Of a DNA stretch of 64,000 nt, positions 19,154 to 27,419 are shown in pieces (the first letter of the stretch is position 1; each line of letters opens with the position of its first letter). This stretch comes from CBDCFV01 sp963664625 (lineage in GTDB: Bacteria; Chloroflexota; Dehalococcoidia; Lucifugimonadales; UBA3495). The stretch is from positions 3,472,001 through 3,536,000 of the forward strand of contig OY761541.1 in assembly GCA_963664625.1 (NCBI GenBank), given 5' to 3'. A program made the position numbers and the translations under genes. Under the pieces are notes generated by a model. It did not search any database and was not told the origin of the DNA. It worked only from the letters and a program-made list of their open reading frames with translations.

Positions 19154-19204
19154 TGTGGGCACGTCGTCAGCCTGTATCGAGGTCCCAAACCGGAGGAGAG
19201 TGTC

Positions 19205-19996
19205 ATGATCAGGTTAGGAGGCACAGCTACCCCCTCGCACCTCACCGTGTTCCAAGGACTGGGAAAGTTATTCAACGAACAGGGCATCGACATGGACTGG
19301 GTCCTTTATTCCGACGACCAAGCTATGATCGATGACTTTGTGGACGGCAAGATTGACTTGGCTTGGAACGGGCCCCTTGGCTACGTAAAGATCAAGCGGC
19401 GAATGGGCGAAGGTTGCCGAGTAATTGCCATGCGGGACATGGACATCAACTTCACCACCTGTTTCATAACCAAGCAGGGTTCAGAAATACTGACCGTCGA
19501 GGACTTGAAGGGCAAACGCTTCGCTTTTGGCAGCAAGGGGTCGCCGCAGACAGGGCTGTTGGCCTACTACTTTCTGAAGCAGGCGGGCATCAACCCCCGA
19601 GCGGACCTGGCCGCGGCCACCTTCTTCGAGGAGCGGCCGTCCATCGGACTGTCCGGGGAGGGCGACGTAATCGCTCGCGTCAACGACGAGGACTACGACG
19701 CCGGAGCCGTGGCCCTGTTGACGCTCCAGAAAATGTCCGAGGAAGGGGCCCTGGACCAGTACGACATCCGTACTTTCTGGACCAGTCCGGGCTACAGTCA
19801 CTGTTGCTTCACCGCGCAGAACGGCATAGAACCCGAGTTGTACCGGCAATTAGAGCAGGCGTTCCTGACAGTGGACTATGGCGACCCTGTCGGCAAATCG
19901 GTCTTGGACGCCGAGGGCTGTAAGGCCTTCGTACCCGGGATTGAAGAGGGATGGGAAGTAATTGAAACAGCGGCGGAGCAGGAAGGGTTAATGTAA
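19205..19996 (+). CDS. PhnD/TauA-like substrate-binding protein lacking a signal peptide
   Basis: A 263-residue periplasmic-binding-protein fold of the PhnD/SsuA type. Visible family features are the early GGTATPSHLTVFQGL strand, VDGKIDLAWNGPLGYV, the hinge segment TVEDLKGKRFAFGSKGSPQTGLL, and the late FVPGIEEGWEVIE. The start is at the ATG preceded by GGAGGAGA, and it begins directly with the first beta strand. No signal peptide or lipobox is present in frame within the preceding codons, so the protein is probably cytoplasmic. No permease or ATPase gene is near. It might act as a ligand sensor or enzyme rather than as an importer component. Its last 9 bp overlap the PAC2 gene on the other strand. 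Confidence 0.78.
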   Translation: MIRLGGTATPSHLTVFQGLGKLFNEQGIDMDWVLYSDDQAMIDDFVDGKIDLAWNGPLGYVKIKRRMGEGCRVIAMRDMDINFTTCFITKQGSEILTVEDLKGKRFAFGSKGSPQTGLLAYYFLKQAGINPRADLAAATFFEERPSIGLSGEGDVIARVNDEDYDAGAVALLTLQKMSEEGALDQYDIRTFWTSPGYSHCCFTAQNGIEPELYRQLEQAFLTVDYGDPVGKSVLDAEGCKAFVPGIEEGWEVIETAAEQEGLM

Positions 19997-20884
19997 CCCG
20001 TCCGGCTCCAAGGGGTCGACAAAGGGGTTCACCGTGTAGTCAGCCTTGGCTTGGTCTATGAGTTGCTTTGCACGGGGGTTGGAAGCCCCGATCCTCTCCA
20101 GGGTCCGCTGTAATTCCTGGCACTCAGCCTTGGCCAAGGTAACCAGATCGTCCAGGTCAAGGTCGAGGCCCAGCATGGCCCTGACCCGGCGCATAATGTC
20201 GTAATAGGCTTGGTGGTCCCTGGTAATGCCCACCGGCTCGTTGCTTGAGTTCAGGAACGGGTACATGGGGGCCATTGCTCCCAGCCTGACCATCTTCATG
20301 TCCGGGTGAAGGTCGTGGGCCATGGTGATCATGGCCATGCCGATGGTTGGCCCGTTCCTGCCCCGGCTGCCGTAGTTGGAGAATCTGAGGCCGTATCTCT
20401 CCAGTTCTTCCCGCATTTCCGGTTGGCTATAGGTGCAACTGACGTTCCGCTCCTGGTCGGGCGGCGCGGCCCCGTTGTAGCCTTCCACCAATACGGTCTG
20501 GCTTACGCCCAACTCCTTGACGGCGTGCAGGAAGGCTTGCCCGTAGACATCGATTCTCATCCACGGCTCTTCCCCCAGGAACAGAATCAGTCCCTCACCC
20601 GCATCGTAAAAATAGTTTCTCCGGTGCATCTCTCTCACCGGCAGCCCGTCTTTGAACTCCACCCTGGGCCGATAGGTATCATGGGTGCCGGGCACTTGGA
20701 ACGGGTAGCAGTCTTTCGACACCACGGGGGCAAACTCGCCGATGTGTCTCGCGTTGAACTTGTCGATAAGGTATCGCGGCAGGCCGCTGGATATTTCGCC
20801 GCCGTCCGACCATTGTCTCCGCCAACCGGCGATGAGATGACGGGCGTCAGGCTTCTTTCGGAGGACCAGTAGCTCGCTGGTCAT
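19988..20884 (-). CDS. PAC2-family protein (proteasome-assembly-chaperone-like)
   Basis: A 298-residue soluble protein. The middle reads FLGEEPWMRIDVYGQAFLHAVKELGVSQTVLVEGYNGAAPP, then TIGMAMITMAHDL. This resembles the PAC2 / ATP-grasp-associated family, in which an Asp-Val-Tyr region and a conserved Gly-rich turn follow strand FLGxEP. Homologues occur in actinobacteria, archaea and Chloroflexota, and their biochemical role is unclear. It overlaps the PhnD-like gene tail to tail by 9 bp, so the two are not co-transcribed. No membrane segment is seen. Confidence 0.6.
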   Translation of the reverse strand: MTSELLVLRKKPDARHLIAGWRRQWSDGGEISSGLPRYLIDKFNARHIGEFAPVVSKDCYPFQVPGTHDTYRPRVEFKDGLPVREMHRRNYFYDAGEGLILFLGEEPWMRIDVYGQAFLHAVKELGVSQTVLVEGYNGAAPPDQERNVSCTYSQPEMREELERYGLRFSNYGSRGRNGPTIGMAMITMAHDLHPDMKMVRLGAMAPMYPFLNSSNEPVGITRDHQAYYDIMRRVRAMLGLDLDLDDLVTLAKAECQELQRTLERIGASNPRAKQLIDQAKADYTVNPFVDPLEPDGLH

Positions 20885-20928
20885 CAGACAATCCTCACGA
20901 TACAGAACTTCAGTCTATTCCCGCGGAG

Positions 20929-20984
20929 CCTGCCCTCGGCCCCCGCCTTCGCGGGGGAGACGATGAGTGCGCGGGAAAGACGGG
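20929..20984. repeat. 56-bp dispersed repeat, copy 1
   Basis: This segment matches 37571-37626 with two base differences over 56 bp. It contains the palindrome CCCCCGCCTTCGCGGGGG. It is a non-coding element lying outside genes, like the shorter CATTCCCGC palindromes near 25.4 and 60 kb. Confidence 0.85.
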
Positions 20985-21128
20985 GGAGGGGAGCCTGCCC
21001 CCGTGAAGACGGGGGGCGGGAACCTCTCGTAATCATATCTTAACATTTATCCTTGCAGCTATGGGAGGACCGGATATGGGCTGTCATCTCCTTTCCGACA
21101 GGAATCTGGAGGTTGGACCCCAAAGGGA

Positions 21129-21159
21129 ACGGGCGGGGTAAGGTAGTTGCCCCGCCCGT
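21129..21159 (-). terminator. Terminator of the cohesin-domain gene
   Basis: A 10-bp perfect GC-rich stem (21129-21138 with 21150-21159) and an 11-nt loop lie 29 bp after the stop of the minus-strand cohesin gene. Read on that strand it ends in TTCCCTTTGG. Confidence 0.65.
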
Positions 21160-21187
21160 CTGCCAAGAAGTACGCTCCTTGTCGTAA

Positions 21188-21955
21188 TCAGCGTGTGAAC
21201 ACCAGGTTCGGCCCGATCACAGTATTCCCTTCCATGGTATATTCACCGGCCGTAGCTTCGGACAGGATGTCCAGCAAGGAAGTAGCGTCATGGGCCGCAA
21301 TCTGTTCCAGTGTCAATGGACTGCTGCCCTTTTGCTGCCCAACGATGTCGAAAGTCACCGTTGCCACCGCATCGGTGCCGTCGATGCCCCTTGCGTCGGC
21401 TACGCCTACCCATACGCGTCCCGGAGCGAGGGCGTTGGACCCGATGACTGCGGCATTTGCCAAAGCGCCGGGCGCAACACTCACCACTTGCAATACCTCG
21501 GGGTCATATACCAACACGAACTCCAGGCTGCCAACGTTGGCGGCTCCGGTCAAATGTATCGGCACGTCCACGGAAGTGGGCGCCGCCGGGGTTGGAGGAG
21601 GAGGCGCAACAGTTGGTGTGGCGGGTGGTCTTGTCGGAGCAGGGGCGGGCGTAACCCGCGAATGCGTATATCCCTCCTCTGTCGGAGCAACTGCTACATC
21701 GATAGGTGGGCGCACAACAGTCGTGGCCTTGGGCGCCTGGGCTGGCACAGCTTTCGGAATGGCGGTAGCTTGGGGAGCGGCGGTGGACTTTGGAGTTTCC
21801 ACGTTAATCGCTGCTTTGGCTTCCGAATCTTCCCTGAACATTCCTTGAAGGATGAAGCCCGCCCCCACTAGGACTACCACCACGAATAGAGCCAACAGCC
21901 ATTTCCAACTCGCCTGCAGCGCAAGCAGGCCAATACCTATCCACGTCTTCATCAC
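21188..21955 (-). CDS. Membrane-anchored cohesin-domain protein
   Basis: A 255-residue protein with one N-terminal membrane helix (WLLALFVVVVLVGAGFIL), a Pro/Ala/Thr-rich linker of about 80 residues, and a C-terminal cohesin-type beta-sandwich of about 130 residues. The cohesin pattern is clear: VDVPIHLTGAANVGSLEFVLVYDPEVLQV, GRVWVGVADARG, VATVTFDIVGQQKGSSPLTLE. Cohesins bind dockerins. The next gene upstream on this strand, 92 bp away, encodes both a cohesin and a dockerin, so a direct pairing is a reasonable inference. No signal cleavage site is evident, so the helix probably stays as an anchor. Confidence 0.82.
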   Translation of the reverse strand: MMKTWIGIGLLALQASWKWLLALFVVVVLVGAGFILQGMFREDSEAKAAINVETPKSTAAPQATAIPKAVPAQAPKATTVVRPPIDVAVAPTEEGYTHSRVTPAPAPTRPPATPTVAPPPPTPAAPTSVDVPIHLTGAANVGSLEFVLVYDPEVLQVVSVAPGALANAAVIGSNALAPGRVWVGVADARGIDGTDAVATVTFDIVGQQKGSSPLTLEQIAAHDATSLLDILSEATAGEYTMEGNTVIGPNLVFTR

Positions 21956-21959
21956 TACC

Positions 21960-22045
21960 TAAAACCCCTGATTTACTTGATTCTCCTGATTACCATGATT
22001 CCACCCATCCCCCAACTTAATCACGGTAATCCCATAAATCACACG
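21960..22045. repeat. Inverted pair of period-9 repeats (TGATTNNNN)
   Basis: At about 21969-22004 the word TGATT recurs every 9 bp four times. At about 22019-22054 its complement AATCA/AATCC recurs every 9 bp four times in the opposite sense. The two arrays face each other across a 15-bp spacer, filling the gap between the two cohesin genes and touching the end of the larger one. Confidence 0.7.
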
Positions 22046-22047
22046 AA

Positions 22048-25000
22048 TCACAGTTCAGATACCATTGATAGGAGCTGGCGAGCGTCTTTCGGCGTAACTC
22101 TTCCATCTCCGGTCACGTCCATCAGCAGGTCCACTTTCGATATTCCTGCTGACATCCTCAATGCGATCAGCGCGTCCAGCGCCGTGATTTTTCCGTCCCC
22201 GTTGCCATCCCCCGCCGCCGGCGTTCCGACCGTGAAAGATCCTTCCGTCAACTCTATAGACCTGGCGTCGCCTGAATTGTCCACGACCGAGGTATTTGTG
22301 ATTGTGAGAGGACTTGAATCTCCCTCTTCACCCACGACTTTAAAGTCCACCATGGCAGCCGACCCATTTCCGGCGAATTGGTCTGATACCGTCAGATCGA
22401 ATTGGACTACTCCTTGAGTGTCGGTGTCGTAGCTGGACGCAGAGACAGACAGTTTTGATCCCGGTTGTACCTCGGCCACCTCTAGCACGGATGGGTCATA
22501 AGTGAGATCAAATTCCAGTATGTGTACTTCGTCCGGGTTTTCCAGCCGAATGGGCACTAATACGCGGGTCCCAGGAGGCGCTGCTCTGGAGTTCACAACC
22601 AGCTTGGCGTCCGTCGGCTCCAGTGTGTCACTGGCGTCCTCGGGGGCGTCGCCCTTGGTCCCTGGGGTAGAGTCGTCCTCGGTCTCCACGGTAGGTTCCG
22701 TGGTGTCCGGCGCGGCTATCGTGCCGCGCATAAGGGTAAGTTGATAGGTGCCTATGGGGTCTTCCGCTTGGTCGGCGGCTGCAACCACAATGTGGTAGTT
22801 CCCCGTCGCCGGAGCGGTCCAGTGCAGTGTGGTGCCTTCGCCGTAATTTGACTCTCCAAGCCCGGTGCTGTGGTTGATGATAGATAATCTCAAGGCATCC
22901 ACTGTGCCCAGGGTCGCTTGGATGGTGTAGTCCTGGTTGTGCACAGCAGGGAAAGTGAAGTAGTCAAAGTCTTCAGCAGGGCTGATTGCGCCGGTGATGG
23001 GGGTGTCGAACCCGATGTTAGTCGCCGAGTAGTAGGTGTCGCTATACCTGTCTTCCAATGAGGGGTCGGAATCTATACTTACGGAGTAAGCACCGCCGGC
23101 ATCCGCTGCGCGTGAAGACGTTGACACGACGAAGTAGTAGGCGCCTTGGCCGGGGGCTATCCAACTGACCGCCGTCCCTTCACCGTAGTTGCTGGCCAGA
23201 ACGCGCGACCTGTTATTGTCGGCTTCTTCCACCGCCAGTGAAAGGGCCTTTGCGGAGTCCTCCGACGGCGTGAAGGTGTACTGCACTCCCTTTTTCGACC
23301 TGAAGGAAAAATAGTCGCGGTCCGTCGCCGGGCTTACCGCCCCGGATACGTTTTTGGAGGAGCCTATGGACCCGATGGAGGTTGTGTTGTTGCCCCAAGT
23401 ATCCCCGTGACGGTCCTCCCTGGAGAGGTCGGCGTCCATTCTCAGGCTATAGGTGCCCACGGCGTCCCTCGCCGACGCTGCCGACGACACGACGACGTAG
23501 TAGGAGCCGTTGTCCGGAGAGGTCCATGACAGGCTTTCCGATTTGCCGTCGGTGACGGCTTCGATACCCTGCGACGAGCCGACGATCTTGACGTAAACAC
23601 CGTCAATAGTGCCCGGCGTAGCCAGGATGTCGTATTTCACTCCCTTTTTAGCCGAAAAAGAGTAGAAGTCCTGGTCTTCGTCAGGGCTGATGGCTGCCAG
23701 CATCGTGTTGCCAAAGATTAGCGGCGTCGCGCCGGTCCGGTTGTCACTGTGCTGGTCTCGCAGAGACAGGTCCGATAGCAGCCTGATGGTATACTGGCCG
23801 GTAACATCGGATGACCGGTTGGAGCCTGACAAGACGATGAAGTATTGCCCGTCTTCCGGAGAAACCCACTCGAGGGTTGAGTCACGGCCTCCATTAGAGC
23901 CCACGACGCTGCCCTGAGAGTCGGTTGCGGTGATGTCGATGGTCTGCTCGTCGCCTAACTGTACTTCTGCGGTGTACTTCACCCCCTTGACGGCAGTAAA
24001 CGAGTAGTAGTCCCGGTCGTCTGCCGGGCTGATGGCTCCGGCCATGGCGGCGCCGGTGAGAAGCGGGGTAGCCGTTCCGATGGTGTCGTCGTTCTGATCA
24101 CTCAGGGAATTGTCGGCGGTAACGCGAACAGTGTACGACCCCAGCGCCCCTTTTACCTGCGACGATCTCGATACAACCAAATAATAAGTGTTGTTGCTGG
24201 GTGCGACCCAATCGAGGCTGGTCCCGTCTCCGACGTGAGACGCTTCGATCCCCTGAGAAGGCTTTTCTATTACAATGTCCACAGCCTCAGCGGTGCCCGG
24301 AGTAACGTCTATCGTGTATTTGACCCCTCGGTTTGCCCGGAAAGAAAAGTAGTCCAGGTCATCGGAAGGGCTGACCGCGCCCTGGTGGGCCTTGCCAATA
24401 ATGATGGGTTCAGCCTTGGTCCTGTTGTCAGGGTAGCGGTCGATCAAGGAATCGTCGGAGTTGATGGTGATAGTATAGGTGCCGACCGTGTTCTTAACCC
24501 TGCCGGTCCCGGTTATGCGTGCGTAGTAAACGCCGTTATCCGGCGCAACCCATTCCAGGGCCGTCTCGCCGGTGCGGGTGGAGAGCACGGTTTGCCTTGA
24601 ATTGTCGATCACCGATATCTCCACTCCCCCGCTGGTGCCCAACTGGACGTCAACGGTGTATTTTCCGCCTCGCTTTGCGTCAAAAGAAAAGAAGTCTTGG
24701 TCGTTTCCGCCATATACGGCTCTCGTTACGATGTGACGGTTGCCCCAGGGACTGATGGCGGCTTGGTACGGTTTACCGGTCTCGACCCGGTAAGCATGGT
24801 TCAGGCTGTCGCCGTGGTAATTGTCAGCCAGAGAGGTGTCGGAGGTGATAGAGAGGCTGTAGGCGCCAAGAAGGGGCTTGCCATCCTGGTTGTAATGGGC
24901 CTTTACCTCGACGAAGTACGTGTCCGGAGTCCTGGCAGTCCACTGTATCTCTATTTTCTTACCTTCGGTAAGCACCGGTTCGGACTGGTCACCGGCTTCC

Positions 25001-25317
25001 CCGGTCCCAAGTCGTTTGGCGTTTATGATAGACAGGTTCACCCTTTCTACGGTGTGAAAGTCTGCGGTAATCGTGTAGCGCACTCCCCGCATGGCCCGGA
25101 ACGAGAAGTAGTCCTGGTCCAATCCACCGGGGAGGAGGTTGGTGTGGGAAATGGCGCCCTGTACCTTGGTCCCTGTGGTGTTTATGGCCGTTGCGTGGTC
25201 GCGGTCGTTGCCGTGATCGTCGGCTTGCACCGGCGGCGCCTGTGGGAACAGGACAATGGCTAACAAGAAAACGGATAATATAATCGCCAGTGGAAACGCC
25301 AAGATGCGCATGTCCAC
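22048..25317 (-). CDS. Secreted PPC-repeat protein with cohesin and dockerin modules
   Basis: A 1089-residue exported protein. A signal peptide (FPLAIILSVFLLAIVLF, cleavage near QADDHG) precedes seven repeats of about 115 residues. Each repeat has the pre-peptidase C-terminal (PPC) pattern: D-x-x-x-D, GAISPxxDxDYFSFxAxxGVxYT, a beta strand, then LxWxAPxxGxYYxxV. After a Thr/Glu-rich linker comes a cohesin domain (VPIRLENPDEVHILEFDLTYDPSVLEV). At the C-terminus is a type I dockerin with two calcium loops, DGNGDGKITALDA and DVTGDGRVTPKDA. Carrying both partners of the cohesin-dockerin pair allows self-assembly or docking on the neighbouring membrane cohesin. No catalytic domain is seen. Confidence 0.85.
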   Translation of the reverse strand: MDMRILAFPLAIILSVFLLAIVLFPQAPPVQADDHGNDRDHATAINTTGTKVQGAISHTNLLPGGLDQDYFSFRAMRGVRYTITADFHTVERVNLSIINAKRLGTGEAGDQSEPVLTEGKKIEIQWTARTPDTYFVEVKAHYNQDGKPLLGAYSLSITSDTSLADNYHGDSLNHAYRVETGKPYQAAISPWGNRHIVTRAVYGGNDQDFFSFDAKRGGKYTVDVQLGTSGGVEISVIDNSRQTVLSTRTGETALEWVAPDNGVYYARITGTGRVKNTVGTYTITINSDDSLIDRYPDNRTKAEPIIIGKAHQGAVSPSDDLDYFSFRANRGVKYTIDVTPGTAEAVDIVIEKPSQGIEASHVGDGTSLDWVAPSNNTYYLVVSRSSQVKGALGSYTVRVTADNSLSDQNDDTIGTATPLLTGAAMAGAISPADDRDYYSFTAVKGVKYTAEVQLGDEQTIDITATDSQGSVVGSNGGRDSTLEWVSPEDGQYFIVLSGSNRSSDVTGQYTIRLLSDLSLRDQHSDNRTGATPLIFGNTMLAAISPDEDQDFYSFSAKKGVKYDILATPGTIDGVYVKIVGSSQGIEAVTDGKSESLSWTSPDNGSYYVVVSSAASARDAVGTYSLRMDADLSREDRHGDTWGNNTTSIGSIGSSKNVSGAVSPATDRDYFSFRSKKGVQYTFTPSEDSAKALSLAVEEADNNRSRVLASNYGEGTAVSWIAPGQGAYYFVVSTSSRAADAGGAYSVSIDSDPSLEDRYSDTYYSATNIGFDTPITGAISPAEDFDYFTFPAVHNQDYTIQATLGTVDALRLSIINHSTGLGESNYGEGTTLHWTAPATGNYHIVVAAADQAEDPIGTYQLTLMRGTIAAPDTTEPTVETEDDSTPGTKGDAPEDASDTLEPTDAKLVVNSRAAPPGTRVLVPIRLENPDEVHILEFDLTYDPSVLEVAEVQPGSKLSVSASSYDTDTQGVVQFDLTVSDQFAGNGSAAMVDFKVVGEEGDSSPLTITNTSVVDNSGDARSIELTEGSFTVGTPAAGDGNGDGKITALDALIALRMSAGISKVDLLMDVTGDGRVTPKDARQLLSMVSEL

Positions 25318-25421
25318 ACCCCCTCCCTAGTCCCACGGTCGAGCAGCCTTGTTGCCAACTTGGACTGCCGGCGGGCCGCTGCGATTGTTGACGATGGCCG
25401 GGGACCGCCGGCCTGCCCCTT

Positions 25422-25448
25422 GGATTCCCGTCTGCACGGGAATGACGA
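25422..25448. repeat. Short CATTCCCG-type palindrome
   Basis: ATTCCCG (25424-25430) and CGGGAAT (25437-25443) form a 7-bp stem. The element lies between the PPC protein and the DUF393 gene and resembles the copies near 60.2, 60.3 and 61.4 kb. The rest of this 284-bp gap holds no gene that I can support. Confidence 0.55.
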
Positions 25449-25601
25449 CGCTGGGGGTGGCGATCCTTCAGACCTCTTGTGAAAGTAGTGTAGCGGGCGA
25501 CCCAACGCCGAATCAATTGATTAAGATACGGGAAACGAGCAAAATTCTTATGTTCACCGGACTTGCCTACTTATGACAGATAGGCGGTTGGCTTGGCAGC
25601 G

Positions 25602-27419
25602 ATGATGGGACAGGATTCCGACACTCCCATGCTGATTTACGATGGCGACTGCCGTTTCTGTCGTATATGGGTGGACTACTGGCGGCGGTTGACCGGCGAT
25701 TTGGTCTTGTACGCCCCTTACCAACAGGTAGCCGGTCTGTTCCCTCAGATACCGTTGCCGGAATTTGAACGCGCAGTGCAATTGGCTCTCCCGGACGGGC
25801 GGTTATTAAGCGGAGCGGATGCCGTAGTGCGTGTTCTTGCGGCTACTTCCCGCCATAGCTGGCTGCTTCAAGTGTATCTGCGCCTGTGGGGTCTTCCGGC
25901 ATTATGCAACTGGGTCTACCGGTTTGTAGCAGCCAACAGGTCGCTCTTCTACTACCCTACCGTCGCTCTGTACGGGCGCAATCCCGGCCCGCCCGAATAC
26001 GGGTTGGTGTGCTCGCTGTTCCTCAGGCTGCTGGGGATCATTTACCTGATTGCCTTCCTTTCCTTCGGCAGCCAGGCCCATGGTCTGATTGGCCCCGAGG
26101 GAATCCTTCCAGTCAGCGGTTTCTTGGCCCGGGTACATGACATTCTGGGTAGCGACGGCTACCGCATGGCCCCAACACTTTTCTGGCTGAACTCCAGCGG
26201 CCATGCGGTTACCGCAGTAGTTGTGATTGGGTGTGTGGGCTCTGTTCTGCTGATACTCGGCCTGTTGCAGCGTATCGTACTGGTGTTGCTGTTTGTGCTG
26301 TACCTTTCCTTGGTGGTTGCGGGGCAGGTCTTCATGGGGTACCAGTGGGATATTCTACTGGTGGAAGTGGGCTTCCTGGCCATTTTCCTCAGCCTGCCCG
26401 GTCCTGTGATGGTCCTCCTTTTCCGGGCGTTGCTGTTCAGGCTGATGTTCCTGTCAGGCGCGGTGAAGTTGCTGAGCGGAGACCCGAGTTGGCGTGGCCT
26501 TACGGCATTGAACTTCCATTACGAGACCCAGCCCTTGCCTACCTGGATTTCCTGGTACATGCACCAGTTGCCGGACTGGTCCCAGAAAGCCTCCGTAGCC
26601 GTCACCCTGTACGCTGAACTGGTCGTCCCATTCCTGATTTTCGCTCCCCGCAGGCTGCGATTTGTCGGCGCGGCGGGTTTGGCCGGGTTTAACCTGGTGA
26701 TATTCCTGACCGGCAATTTCAACTTTTTCAATCTGCTGGTGATTGCCCTCTGCCTGTTCCTGCTGGACGATGCGGCAATCGAGCGCTGGACTCCTAAATG
26801 GATGGTGGGCTACCTGTCGCCTCGTCCCGGGCTACGGACATGGCCGCGTCTCCGAAACGGTGTTCTGGCTGTGCTGGCTGCTTTTGTGTTGTTCCTCGGA
26901 GTGTTCCAAATGGTGAGGACCTTTTCCGGCAGTGTACCCCGGGGCGCGGCTGAGGTTATGGCTTGGGTGGCGCCGTTCAGGTTGGTGAATCCCTATGGCC
27001 TCTTCGCCAGCATGACGACATCGCGGTACGAAATAGCCATCCAGGGTTCCGAGGATGGACAAGAGTGGAAAGATTACCGGTTTAAGTACAAGCCCGACGA
27101 CCCGCGGCAGCGTCCCCGATGGGTTGCGCCTCACCAGCCCCGGCTGGACTGGCAGATGTGGTTTGCGGCGTTGGGGCGATATGACCAGAGTCCTTGGCTG
27201 GGCAGGTTTGTAGAGGAGTTGCTGCGCGGGTCACCGCCGGTGCTGGGCCTCTTGGCGGAAAACCCTTTTCCGGACAAACCGCCGCGCTACATACGGGCTG
27301 ATTTGTACCGGTACAATTTCACTGATTTCGACGCCAGGGACGGCGATGGAACGTGGTGGCGGCGACAGTATGTTGCCCCGTACCTGTTGCCGGCTTCGTT
27401 GGAGAATGACTGGCGATGA
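25602..27419 (+). CDS. DUF393 (DCC thiol-disulfide) domain fused to lipase maturation factor-like membrane protein
   Basis: A protein of about 605 residues. The N-terminus has the DCC-family motif IYDGDCRFCRIWV (DGxCxxC), a thioredoxin-like redox fold. From about residue 130 on it is a polytopic membrane protein with at least eight hydrophobic segments. It has the lipase-maturation-factor hallmarks GPEGILP, a KLLSGDPSWRGLTALNFHYETQPLP stretch and WVAPFRLVNPYGLFASMT. The eukaryotic relative helps fold secreted lipases in the ER; in bacteria the role is unproven, but the redox domain suits oxidative folding. I take the first ATG; a TTG three codons earlier is possible. It overlaps the next gene by 4 bp (ATGA). 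Confidence 0.8.
   Translation: MMGQDSDTPMLIYDGDCRFCRIWVDYWRRLTGDLVLYAPYQQVAGLFPQIPLPEFERAVQLALPDGRLLSGADAVVRVLAATSRHSWLLQVYLRLWGLPALCNWVYRFVAANRSLFYYPTVALYGRNPGPPEYGLVCSLFLRLLGIIYLIAFLSFGSQAHGLIGPEGILPVSGFLARVHDILGSDGYRMAPTLFWLNSSGHAVTAVVVIGCVGSVLLILGLLQRIVLVLLFVLYLSLVVAGQVFMGYQWDILLVEVGFLAIFLSLPGPVMVLLFRALLFRLMFLSGAVKLLSGDPSWRGLTALNFHYETQPLPTWISWYMHQLPDWSQKASVAVTLYAELVVPFLIFAPRRLRFVGAAGLAGFNLVIFLTGNFNFFNLLVIALCLFLLDDAAIERWTPKWMVGYLSPRPGLRTWPRLRNGVLAVLAAFVLFLGVFQMVRTFSGSVPRGAAEVMAWVAPFRLVNPYGLFASMTTSRYEIAIQGSEDGQEWKDYRFKYKPDDPRQRPRWVAPHQPRLDWQMWFAALGRYDQSPWLGRFVEELLRGSPPVLGLLAENPFPDKPPRYIRADLYRYNFTDFDARDGDGTWWRRQYVAPYLLPASLENDWR

Larger units (their letters stand above)
20885..21187. other. 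Intergenic region with dispersed repeat and terminator
   Basis: This 303-bp stretch holds a 56-bp dispersed repeat at 20929-20984 and a GC-rich repeat tail to about 21020. The terminator of the cohesin gene lies at 21129-21159. No gene-like frame is present. Confidence 0.6.

Noticed and set aside
21960..22054. CRISPR array
   Set aside because: The unit is only 9 bp with 4-bp variable parts, so it is far too short, and no cas genes are present.
21188..25317. Cellulosome cluster
   Set aside because: Cohesin and dockerin modules are present but no carbohydrate-active enzyme or carbohydrate-binding module is near.
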